Assembly: GCA_029961685.1 (NCBI GenBank)
Contig: JARWKL010000015.1
Coordinates: forward strand, 9,918,801 to 9,982,800
Direction of reading: 5' to 3'
DNA length: 64,000 bases
From: Aristolochia californica
Taxonomy: Eukaryota > Streptophyta > Magnoliopsida > Piperales > Aristolochiaceae
Below the pieces are notes generated by a model, which was not told the DNA's origin, did no database searches, and was given only the letters and a program-made list of their open reading frames with translations. Below are positions 36,983 through 49,000 of this stretch, piece by piece (positions within the stretch are counted from its first letter, which is position 1; the number at the start of each line of letters is the position of its first letter). The position numbers and the translations under genes were made by a program.

Positions 36983-39596
36983 CAGGGGTTTTTGATTGCG
37001 TGTGGACTCCCAAACCATAAGTCATTTTTAACCAAAATTATAGCCGGTACACATCATTAATCAATCAAAACATTTACGATGATCTAAGAATGTTAGGTCC
37101 GCTTTTTGTAAAAAGGCAAAAAATGGGGTGTTTGGCTCTGGAAAATATCTAACCGGACGTTAGGTTCAGAATTTAATTTTTCCTACTCATTGAAATTTTT
37201 GGATTATTCGGTCATTTGCATCTTCAACATGTTTCAGTATCCATATTTAAAACATGTTAGGGACAATTTGAAATCTCTTTCTTATAAAATTCCACCAAGC
37301 TATTAGGGGTTGTACTAGTGGAATTTCCCAAACAGGGATAACAAATCTTTTGTGTTCATTTTTAGTGCGTGAAATAGTTTTCTTCACTTACATTTATTAT
37401 AGTTTTCAATTTTTTGCATATATAAACTCTAAAATTACCATTTTGGTGTGATCAATTTGCCTTATCTTTTTGTTTACGAGAAAAAATGGGAGACTGAAAA
37501 CTCTAGTTTGGATTTGAAAAAAAAATTGAACATCCAAATTGGAAATGCACAAATGCTGAGAGAGAAAATTCAAAAAAGTATCTATGATTTTTAAGGATCG
37601 TAAACTCTTTTAGTTTTTTATATATGAAAGGGGGGACGAGGCATTTTTAATTGAGTGTTCACTGCCAAACCATAATTCATTTCTAACAAAAATTATAGCC
37701 GTTACACATCATTAATTGATCAAAACTATTACAATGATCTATGATTGTTGGTCCGCTTTTTGTCAAAAGGTAAAAATTGGGTTGTTTGGCTCTGGTAAAT
37801 ATCCCACCGTACGTTAACTTGAGAATTTAATTTTTCCTACTCCTTGAAATTTTTGGATCATTAGATCATTTTTATCTTCAACATGTTTCAGGCATGCCTA
37901 TCCATATTTAAAACATGTTAGGATCAATTTGAAATCTCCTTCTTATAAAATTCCAGCAAGCTATTAGGGGTTGTACTGGTGGAATTTCCCAAACATGGAT
38001 ATCAAAACTTTGGTGTGCATTTTTAGTGCATGAAATAATTTTCTTCACTTATATTTATTATAGGTTTCAATTTTTTGGATACATAAACTCAAAAATTTTC
38101 ATTTTGTTGTGAACTATTTGCCTTTTCTTTTTGTTTACGAGAAAAATGGGTGAGCAAAAACTCAAGTTTGGATTTGAGAAAAAATATAACATCCAAAATG
38201 GAAATGCACAAATGTTGATTGAGATAATTTCAAAAAGTATCTGTGATTTTTAAGGATTGGAAACTCATTTAGGTTTTTATATATTAGCTTTTGCAATCAT
38301 CTGAAAAGGCCGGGAGAGGCATTTTTAACTGAGTGTTGACTCCAAAACCAAACGTCATTTCTAAAAACAATTATAGCCAATACACATCATTAATCAATCA
38401 AAAAATTTACGATGATCTATGATTGTTAGGTTCACTTTTTGTAAATAGGCAAAAAGTTGGTTGTTTGGCTCTGGTAAATATCCCACCGCACGTTTACTTG
38501 AGAATATAATTTTTCCTAGTCCTTGAAATTTTTTATCATTAGGTCATTTTCATTTTCAACATGTTTTAGGCATGGATATCCATATTTAAAATATGTTAGG
38601 ATCAATTAGCTATTTGGGGTTGTACTGGTGGAATTTCCCAAACATGTATAACAAAACTTATTTGTTCATTTTTAGTGCGTGGAATAATTTTCTTTACATA
38701 CATTTATTACAGTTTTCAATTTTTTTCACACATAAACTCTAAAATTTTCATTTTGTTGTCATCTATTTGCCTTAACTTTTCATTTACGAGAAAAATGTGA
38801 GAGTGAAAACTAAAGTTTGGATTTGAAATAATATTGAACATCCAAAATAGAAATGAACAAATGTTGAGAGTGATAATTCCAAAAAGTATCTGTGATTTTT
38901 AAGGATTGTAAACTCTTTTATTTTTTTATATATTAGGTTTTGCAATCATCGGAGCAAGGGGGGGGGTGCGGAGGGTGCGAGGCATTTTTAACTGAGTGTT
39001 GACTCCCAAATCATATGTCATTTATAACAAAAAATATAGCCGTTACACATCATTAATTGATAAAAACATTTATGATGATCTATGATTGTTAGGTCCGCTT
39101 TTTGTTAGTAGGCAAAATGTGGGTTGTTTGGTTCAGGTAAATATCCCACCGGAAGTTAACTTGAGAATTTAATTTTTCCTACTCTTTGAAATTTTTGGAT
39201 GATTAGGTCATTTGCATCTTCACAATGTTTCAGGCATGCATATCCATATTTAAAACTTGTTAGGATCAATTAAAAATCTCTTTCTTATAAAATTCCACCA
39301 AGCTACTAGGGGTTGTACTGGTGGAATTTCCCAAACATGGATAAAAAAACTTTGGTGTTCATTTTTTTTTAGCGAAATAATTTTATTCACTTACATCTAT
39401 TATACTTTTCAATTTTTTGCATACATAAACTCTAAAATTTTCAGTATGTTGTAATCTATTTGCCTTATATTTTTGTTTACGAGAAAAATGGGACAGTGAA
39501 AACTCAAGTTTGGATTTGATAAAAAATTGAACATCCAAAATGGAAATGCAAAAATGTTGACAGAGATAATTCCAAAACATATTTGTGATTTTTAGG

Positions 39597-39640
39597 GATT
39601 GTAAACTCTTTTAGTTTTTTATAAACTAGGTTTTACAATC
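39597..39640 (+). repeat. Inverted repeat (hairpin 3) just upstream of the G-tract
   Basis: GATTGTAAA (39597-39605) and TTTACAATC (39632-39640) are perfect reverse complements 26 bases apart. They are followed 9 bases later by a 17 G tract. Other perfect copies are at 294-302/329-337 and 49295-49303/49330-49338. Most monomers have TTTGCAATC, leaving one T/G mismatch. The spacer holds TTTTTTATA and, in most copies, TATATATTAGG. Confidence 0.7.
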
Positions 39641-39649
39641 ATCAGAAAA

Positions 39650-39666
39650 GGGGGGGGGGGGGGGGG
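39650..39666 (+). repeat. G-tract, 17 G
   Basis: Lies in the 39257 unit, 9 bp after a perfect hairpin 3. Confidence 0.9.
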
Positions 39667-40987
39667 CGTGGAGTAGGCATTTTTAAGTGAGTGTTGACTC
39701 CAAAACCATAAGTCATTTCTAACAAAAATTATAGCCGTTACACATCATTAATCGATCAAAACATTTACGATGATCTATAATTGTTAGGTCCACTTTTTGT
39801 AAATAGGCAAAAAGTGGGTTGTTTGGTTCTGGTAAATATCCCACCACACGTTAACTTGAGAATTTAATTTTTCCTACTCCTTGAAATTTATGGATCATTA
39901 GGTCATTTGCATCTTCACATTGTTTCAGGCATGCATATCTATATTTAAAACATGTTAGGATAAATTAGAAATTTCTTTCTTACAAAATTCCACCAAGATA
40001 TTAGGGGTTGTACTGGTGGAATAAACCAAACAAGAATAACAAAACCTTTGTGTTCATTTTTTATGACCAAAATAATTTTCTTCACTTACATTTATTATAG
40101 TTTACAATTTTTTGCATACTTAAACTCTAATTTTTTTTTTGTAATCTATTTGTCTTATATTTTTATATATGAGAAAAATGGAGGAGTGAAAACTCAAGTA
40201 TGGATTTGAAAAAAAATTGAACATCCAAAATGGAAATGCACAAAATCTAAGAGAGATAATTCTAAAAAGTATCTATGATTATTAAGGATTGTAAACTCTT
40301 TTAGTTTTTAATTTATTAGGTTTTCCAATCATCGTAAAAGGGGGGGCGAGGCACTTTTAACTGAGTGTTGACTCCCAAACTATAAGTCATTTCTTACAAA
40401 AATTATAGCCGTTACACGTCATTAATCGGTTAGGTCCGTTTTTTGTCAATTGGAAAAAAGTGCGTTGTTTTGCTCCCGTAAATATCCCATCGCACGCTAA
40501 CTTGAGAATTTAATTTTTACTACTCATTGAAATTTTTGGATCATTAGGTCATTTGCATCTTCAACATTTTCAGGCATGCATATCCATATTTAAAACATGT
40601 TAGGATCAATTAGAAACCTCTTTCTTATAAAATTCCACCAAGCTATTAGGGGTTGTACTCGTGGAATTTCCCAAACATGGATAACCAAACTTTAGTGTTC
40701 ATTTTCAGTGCATGAAATAATTTTTTGCACTTACATTTGTTATAGTTTTTAATATTTTCATACATAAACTCTAAAATTTTCATTTTGTTGTGACCTATTT
40801 GCCTTATCTTTTTGTTTACGAGAAAAATGGGAGAGTGAAGACTCAAGTTTGGATTTGAAAAAAATTGAACATCCAGAATGGAAATGCACAAATGGTGAGA
40901 GAGATAATTCCAGAAAGTATATGTGATTTTTAAGGATTATAAACTCTTTTAGTTTATTATATATTAGTTTTTGCAATCATCGAAAAA

Positions 40988-41007
40988 GGGGGGGGGGGGG
41001 GGGGGGG
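40988..41007 (+). repeat. G-tract, 20 G
   Basis: Lies in the 40597 unit, followed by TGAGGGAGAGGC. Confidence 0.9.
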
Positions 41008-42229
41008 TGAGGGAGAGGCATTTGTAAGAGTGTTGACTCCCAAACCATAAGTCATTTCTATAAAAAATTATAGCCATTACACACCATTAAACGATCAAAA
41101 CTTTTACGTTGATCTATGGTTGTTAGGTCCGTATTTTGTAAATATGAAAAATGTGGGTTGTTTGGCTCAGGTAAATATCCCATCGAACGTTAACTTTAGA
41201 ATTTAATTTTTCCTACTCCTTGAAATTTTTGGATCATTAGGTCATTTGCATCTTCAACGTGTTTCAGGCATGCATATCCATATTTAAGATATGTTAGGAT
41301 CAATTAAAAATCTCTTTCTTATAAAATTCCACCAAGCGAGTAGGGGTTGTACTGGTGGAATTTCCCAAACATGGATCACAAAACTTTGGTGTACATTTTT
41401 AGTGCGTTAAATAATTTTCTTTATTTACATTTGTTATAGTTTTCAATTTTTTACATACATAAACTCTAAAATTTTCATTTTGTTGTGACCTATTTGCCTT
41501 ATCTCTTTTTTTACGAGAAAAATGGGAGAGTGAAAACTCAAGTTTGGATTTGAAAAAAAATTGAACATCCAAAATGGAAATGCACAAATGCTGAGAGAGA
41601 TAATTCCAAAAAGTATCTGTGATTTTTAAGGAACGTAAACTATTTTAATTTTTTATATATTAAGTTTTGCATTCATCCGAAAAGGGAGGAGCGAGGCATT
41701 TTTAACTGAGTGTTGACTCCCAAACCATAAGTCATTTCTAATAAAAATTATAGTCATTACACATCATTAATCGATAAAAACATTTACGATGATCTATGAT
41801 TGTTAAGTCCGCTTTTTGTAAATATGAAAAAATGGGTTGTTTGGCTATGGTAAATATCCCACCGCACGTTAACTTGTGAATTTAATTTTTCCTATTCCTT
41901 GAAATTTTTGGATCATTAGGTCATTTGCATCTTCAACATGTTTCAGGCATGTATATCCATATTTTAAACATGAGAGGATCAATTAGAAATCTCTTTCTTC
42001 TAAAATTCCACCAAGCAATTAGGGGTTGTAGTGGTGGAATTTCCTAAACAAAGATAACAAAACTTTGGTGTTCATTTTTAGTGCATCAAATAATTTTCTT
42101 CACATACATTTATTATATTTTTCTATTTTTTGCATACTTAAACTCTAAAATTTTCATTTTGTTGTGTCTATTTGCCTTATCTTTTTGTTTACGAGAAAAA
42201 AGGGAGAGAGAAAATTGAAGTTTGGATTT

Positions 42230-42482
42230 GAAAAAAAATTGAACATCCAAAATGGAAATGGACAAAAGCTCAGAAAGATAATTCCAAAAAGTATCTTTGA
42301 TTTTTAAGGATCGTGAACTCTTGTACTTTTTTATATATTCGGTTTTGCAATCATCGAAAAATTGAACATCCAAATTAGAAATGCACTAATGTTGAGAGAG
42401 ATAATTCAAAAAAAGTATCTGTGATTTTTAGGGATTGTAAACTCTTTTAGTTTTTTTATATATTAGGTTTTGCAATCATTGG
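42230..42482 (+). repeat. Partial back-duplication of the GAACATCC-to-G-tract segment
   Basis: At 42354-42360, ATCATCGAAAA of one monomer continues as ATTGAACATCC of another, so the segment from GAACATCC through GCAATCAT appears twice (about 42240-42357 and 42363-42482). The two copies are diverged, so they come from different monomers joined at a shared run of A, not from a fresh duplication. The unit is 803 bp long. Confidence 0.85.
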
Positions 42483-43846
42483 AAAAGGGGGGCGAGGGAT
42501 TTTTAGCCGAGTGTTAATTCCCAAACCATAAGTCATTTCTAAAAAACATTATAGCCGTTACACATCATTAATTGATCAAAATATTTTATGATGATCTATG
42601 ATTGTTGGGTCCGCTTTTTGTAAATAGGCAAAAAGGGGTTGTTTGGCTCAGATAAATATCCCACAACACGTTAACATGAAAATTTAATTTTTCCTACTAC
42701 TTGAAATTTTTGGAACATTTGGTCATTTGCATCTGCAACATGTTTTGAGGGATGCTTATCCATATTTAAAACATGTTAGGATCAATTAGAAATCGCTTTC
42801 TTGTAAAATTCCACCAAGTTATTAAAGATTGTTCTGGTGGAATTTCCCAAACATGGATAACAAAACTTTGGTGTTCATTTTTAGTGCGTGAAATAATTTT
42901 CTTCCATTACATTTACTATAGTTTTCAATTTTTTGCATACATAAACTCTAAAATTTTCATTTTGTTGTGATCTATTTGCCTTATTTTTTTGTTTACAAGA
43001 AAAATGGGAGAGTGAAAATACAAGTTTGGATTTGAAAAAAAAGTGAACATCCAAAATGGAAATGCACAAATGCTGAGAGAGATAATTCCAAAAAGTATCT
43101 GTGATTTTTAAGGCTTGTAAACTTTTTAAGTTTTTTATATATTAGGTTTTGATATCATAGAAAAAGGGAGGGGGAGGCATTTTTGACTGAGTGTTGACTC
43201 CCAAACCATAAGTCATTTCTAACAAAAATTATAGCCGTTACACATCATTAATCGATCAAAACATTTAAGATGATCTATCATTGTTAGGTCTGTTTTCTGT
43301 AAATAGGCAAAAAGTGGGTGGTTTGGGTCTAGTAAATATCCCACCGCACGTTAACTTGTGAATTTAATTTTTCCTACTCGAAATTTTTGGATCATTAGGT
43401 CATTGGCATCTTCAACATGTTTCAGGCATGCATATCCATATTTAAAACAAGTTAGGATCAATTGGAAATCTCTTTCTTATAAAATTCCACCAAGCTCTTG
43501 GGGGTTGTCTTGGTGGATTATCCCAAACATCAATAACAAAACTTTGGTTTTCATTTTTACTGCGTGAAATAATTTTGCTTCACTTACATTTATTATAGTT
43601 TTCAATTTTTTTTGTACATAAACTCTAAATTTTAATTTTGTTGTGATCTTTTTGCCTTATCTTTTTGTTAATGAGAGAAATGGGAGAGTGAAAACTCCAG
43701 TTTGGATTTGAAAAAAAATTGAACAGCCAAAATGGAAATGCACAAATGCTGAGAGAGAAAATTCCAAAAAGTATCTGTGATTTTTATGGATTGTAAACTC
43801 TTTTAGTTTTTTTATATATTAGGTTTTGCAATCATCGGAAAAGGGA

Positions 43847-43857
43847 GGGGGGGGGGG
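43847..43857 (+). repeat. G-tract, 11 G
   Basis: Lies in the 43449 unit. The usual GCGAGG after the tract is missing. Confidence 0.88.
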
Positions 43858-45493
43858 TCATTTTTAACTGAGTGTTGACTCCCAAACCATTAGTCTTTTC
43901 TAATAAAAATTATAGCCGTTACACATCATTAGTCAATCAAAACATTTACGATGATCGATGACTGTTAGGTCCGCTTTTTGTTAATAGGCAAAAAGTGGGT
44001 TGTTTGGCTTTAGTAAATATCCCACCGCACGTTAACTTGAGAATATAATTTTCCTACTCCTTGAAATTTTTAGATCATTAGGTCATTTGTATCTTCAGAA
44101 TGTTTAAGGCATGCATATCTATATTTAAAACATGTTAGGATCAATTAAAAATCTCTTTCTTATAAAATTCCACCAAGCAATTTGGGGTTATACTGGTGGA
44201 ATTTCCCAAACAAGGATAACAAAACTTTGGTGTTCATATTTAGTGAACATAATAATTTCCTTCACTTATGTTTATTATAGTTTTCAATTTTTTTCATACA
44301 TAAACTCTAAAATTTTCATTTTGTTGTAATCTATTTGCCTTATCTTTTTGTTGACGAGAAAAATGGAAGAGAGAAAACACAAGTTTGGATTTCAAAAAAA
44401 ATTGAACATAAAAAATAGAAATGCACAAATGCTGAGAGAGATTATTCTAAAAAGTACCTGTGATTTTTAAGGATTGTAAACTCTTTTAGTTTTTTATATA
44501 TTTGGTTTTGCAATCATCAAAAAATGGGACAATTATAACCATTACACATCGTTAATTGATGAAAACATTTACAATGATCTATGATTGTTAGGTCCGCTTT
44601 TTGTAAATAGGCAAAAATTGGGTTGTTTTGCTCTTGTAAATATCCCACCGCATGTTAACTTGATAATTTAATTTTTCCTTCACCTTGAAATTTTTGGATC
44701 ATTAGATTTTTTGCATCTTCAACATGTTTCAAGCATGCATATCCATATTTAAAACATGTTTGGATCAATTAGAAATCTCTTTCTTAAAAAATTCCACCAA
44801 GCTATTAGGGGTTGTATTGGTGGAATTTCCCAAACATGGATAATAGAACTTTGGTGTTCATTTTTAGTGCATGAAATAATTTTCTTCTCTTACATTTATT
44901 AAAATTTTAAATTTTTTGCATACATACACTCTTAAATTTTCATTTTTTTGTGATCTATTTGCCTTATCTTTTGGTTTACGAGAAAAATGGGAGAGTGAAA
45001 ACTCAAGTTTGGATTTAAAAAAAAAATGAAAATCCAAAATAAAAATGCACAAATACTGAGAGATGATTCCAAAAAGTATTTGTGATTTTTAAGGATTTTA
45101 AACTCTTTTAGTTTTTTATTTATTAAGTTTTACAATCATCGGAAAAAGGGGGGTGAGGCATTTTTAACTGAGTGTTGACTCTCAAACCATAAGTTATTTC
45201 TAAAAAATTTATAGCCGTTTCACATCATTAATGGATCAAAACATTTACGGTAATCTATGATTGTTTTGTCAACTTTTTGAAAATATACAAAAAGTGGGTT
45301 GTTTGGCTCTGGTAAATAACCCACCACACGTTAACTTGAGAATTTAATTTTTCATATTCCTTGAAATTTTTGGATCATTAGGTCATTTGCATTTTCAACA
45401 TGTTTTAGGCATTCATATCCATTTTTAAAATATCTTAGGATCAATTCGAAATCTCTTTCTTATAAAATTCCACCAAACTATTTGAGGTTGTAC

Positions 45494-45498
45494 TGGTG
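45494..45498 (+). other. Deletion between TGGTG direct repeats
   Basis: The normal order is ACTGGTG, GAATTTCCC, then ACTTTGGTG before TTCAT. Here one TGGTG is followed directly by TTCATTTTTTG. The intervening 30-35 bases and one TGGTG are gone, removing the right arm of hairpin 1. Confidence 0.85.
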
Positions 45499-45797
45499 TT
45501 CATTTTTTGTGCATGAAATAATTTTCTTCTCGTACATTTATTATAGTTTTCAATTTTTTGCATACACAAACTCAAAAATTTTCATTTTGTTGTGATCTAT
45601 TTGCCAAATCTTTTTGTTTACGAGAAAAATGGTCAAGTGAAAACTCAAGTTTGGATTTGAAAAAAATTTGAACATCCAAAAGGGAAATGCACAAATGCTG
45701 AGAGAGATAATTCCAAAAAGAATCTATGATTTTTAAGGATTGTTAACTCTTTTAATTTTTTATATATTAGGTTTTGCAATCATCGAAAAAGGGGGGA

Positions 45798-45808
45798 GGG
45801 GGGGGGGG
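45798..45808 (+). repeat. G-tract, 11 G (after GGGGGGA)
   Basis: Lies in the 45432 unit. The usual GAGGCATTTT after the tract is reduced to ATG. Confidence 0.88.
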
Positions 45809-46081
45809 ATGTTTAACTGAGTGTTAACTCCCAAACCATAAGTCATTTCTAACCAAAATTATAGCCGTTACACAACATTAATCGATCATAACATTTACGA
45901 TGATCTATGATTGTTATGTCCCCTTATTGTAAATAGGCAAAAAGTGGGTTGTTTGGCTCTTGTAAATATCCCACCGCACGTTAACTTCAGAATTTAATTT
46001 TTCCTACCCCTTGAAATTTTTGGATCATTAGGTCACTTGCATCTTCAACATGTTTCAGGCACGCATATCCATATTTGAAAC

Positions 46082-49000
46082 ATGTTAGGATCAATTAGAA
46101 ATCTGTTTCCTAAAAAATTCCACCAAGCTATTAGGGGTTGTACTGGTGAAATTTCCCAAACATGGATAACAAAACATTGGAGTTCAGTTTTAGTGTTTGA
46201 TATAATTTTCTTCACTTACATTTATTATAGTTTTTAATTTTGTACATACATAAACTCCTAAATTTTCATTTTGTTATGATCTATTTGCCTTATCTTTTTG
46301 TTTACAAGAAAAATGGTAGTGTGAAAACTCTAGTTTGGATTTGAAATAAAATTTAACATCCAAAATGGAAATGCACAAATGCATAGAGAGATAATTCCAG
46401 AAAGTATCTATGATTATTACGGATTGTAAAATCTTTTAGTTTTTGATATATTAGGTTTCATAATCATCGGAAAAGGGGGGGCGAGTCATTTTTAACTGAG
46501 TGTTGACTCCCAAACCATAAGTCATTTCTAACAAAAATTATAGTTGTTACACATTATTAATCGATGAAAATGTTTACGATGATCTATGATCATTAGGTTT
46601 GCTTTTTGTAAATAGGCAAAAAGTGGGATGTTTGGCTCTGGTAGATATCGTAAACCAAGTTTCTATCTCGCAAACGAGGGTTGAAACCACCTCTAGCTTA
46701 TTTAATCTCATGTTCAAGAGCTTTCATCATCTTTTCTTCAAAAGCGACTTCAAAAGAGTCTTCAGATTAGCCAGGAGGAGGAGCTTGAGCTTCTTGTTCC
46801 TATTAGTAAGCAGGAACGTTAAATTGAAAATTTAATTTTTCCTACTCCTTGGAAATTTTAGGATCATTAGGTCATTTGCATCTTCAACATGTTTCAGGTA
46901 TGCAAATCCATATTTAAAATACATTAGGAACAATTAGAAATCTTTTTCTAATAAAATTCCACAAAGCTATTAGGGGATGTACGGGTGGAATTTCCCAAAC
47001 ATGGATAACAAAACTTTGGAGTTCATTTATAGTGCACGAAATAATTTTCTTCACTTACATTTATTATATTTTTCAATTTTTTGCATACATAAACAATAAA
47101 ATTTTCATTTTCTTGTGAACTATTTGCGTTATCTTTTTGTTTACGAGAAAAATGGGAGAGTTAAAACTCAAGGTTGGATTTGAAAAAAAATTGAACATCC
47201 AAAATGGAAATGCACAAATGCTGAGAGAGATAATTCCAAAAAGTATCTGTGATTTTTAAGGATTTTAAACTCTTTTAGTTTTTCATATATTAGGTTTTGT
47301 TATCATCGAAAAAGGGGAGCGAGGCATTTTTAACCGAGTGATAACTCCCAAACCATAAGTCATTTCTAACAAAAATTATAGCCATTACACATCATTAATC
47401 GATCAAAACATTTACGATGATTAATGATTGCAAGGTCCGCTATTTGTAAATAGGCAAAAAGTGGGTTGTTTGGCTCTGGTAAATATCCCACCGCACGTTA
47501 ACTTGAGAATTTAATTTTTCCTACACCTTGAAATTTTTGGACCAATAGATCATTTGCAACTTCAACATTTTTAGGCATACATATCCATATTTAAAATATG
47601 TTAGGATAGATTAGAAATCTTTCTTAAAATTCCACAGAGCTATTAGAGGTTGTACTGGTGGAATTTGCCAAACATGAATAACAACCCTTTGGTGTTCCAT
47701 TTTAGTGCGTTGATTAAATTTTCTTCACTTACATTTATTATAGTTTTCAATTTTTTTCAGGCATACACTCTAAAATTTTCTTTTTGTTGTGATCGTTTTG
47801 CCATATCTTTTTTGTTTACGTGTAAAATGGGAGAGTGAAAAGTCAAGTTTGGATTTGAAAAAAAATTAAACATCCAAAATGGTAATGCACGAATGGTGAG
47901 AAAGATAATTCCAAAAATTATCTGTGATTTTTAAGGATCGTAAACTCTTTTAATTTTTTATATATTAGGTTTTGCAATCATCGAAAAAGGAGGGCGAGGC
48001 ATTTTTAACAGAGTGTTAACTCCCAAACCATTAGTCATTTCTAAAAAAAATTATAGCCATTACACATCTTTAATCGATCAAAACATTTATGAGGATCTAT
48101 GATTGTTATGTGCCCTTATGGTAAATAGGCAAAAAGTGGGTTGTTTGGCTCTTGTAAATATCCCACCACACGTTAACTTGAGAATTTAATTTTTCCTATG
48201 CCTATAAATTTTTGGATCATTAAGTCATTTGCATCTTCAACGTATTTCAGGCATGCATATCCATATTTAAAACATGTTAGGATCAATTAGAAATCTATTT
48301 CTGATAAAATTCCACCAAGCTATTAGGGGTTGTACTGTTGGAATTTCCCAAACATAGATAACAAAACTTATGAGTTCAGTTTTAGTGCGTGAAATAATTT
48401 TCTTCATTTACATTTATAATAGTTTTTAACTTTTTGCATACTTAAACTCTTTAAATTTTTATTTTGTTATGATCTATTTGCCTTATCTTTTTGTTTACGA
48501 GAAAAAAAGGTAGACTGAAAACTCAAAGTTTGGATTTGAAAAAAAATTGAACATCCAAAATAGAAATGCACAAATGTTGAGAGAGATAATTCCAAAAAGT
48601 ATCTGTGATTTTTACGGATTGTAAAATCTTTTAGTTTTTTTATATTAGGTCTTACAATCAACAAAAAAGGGGGGGGCGAGTCATTTTTAACTGTGTGTTG
48701 ACTCCCAAACCATAAGTCATTTCTAAGAAAAATTATGGCCGTTACACATCATTAATCGATCAAAAAGTTTACGATGATCTATGATTGCTAGGTCCGCTTT
48801 TTGAAAATCGGCAAAAAGTGAGTTGTTTGGCTCCGGTAAATATCCCACCACACGTTAACTTAAGAATATAATTTTTCCTACTGCTTAAAATTTTTGGATC
48901 ATAAGGTCATTTGCATCTTCAACATGTTTTAGGCATGGATATCCATATTTAAAACATGTTAGGATCAATAAGAAATCTCTTTTTTATAAAATTCCACCAA

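Larger units (their letters stand above)
35443..40596 (+). repeat. Satellite block 9
   Basis: Unit starts: 35443 (680), 36123 (704, local duplication at 36696), 36827 (427, internal deletion at about 36920), 37254 (661, deletion at 37627 removing TTTTGCAATC), 37915 (678), 38593 (664, about 29 bp lost at 38608), 39257 (695), 39952 (645). No gene is present. Confidence 0.88.
40597..46081 (+). repeat. Satellite block 10
   Basis: Unit starts: 40597 (694), 41291 (679), 41970 (803, partial back-duplication at 42358), 42773 (676), 43449 (683), 44132 (624, deletion at about 44530 just after the G-tract site), 44756 (676), 45432 (650, TGGTG-flanked deletion). No gene is present. Confidence 0.88.

Noticed and set aside
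46599..46835. 78-codon + strand frame as a gene
   Set aside because: It starts and ends in satellite sequence and crosses the 166 bp insert by chance. The insert is described as a fragment instead.
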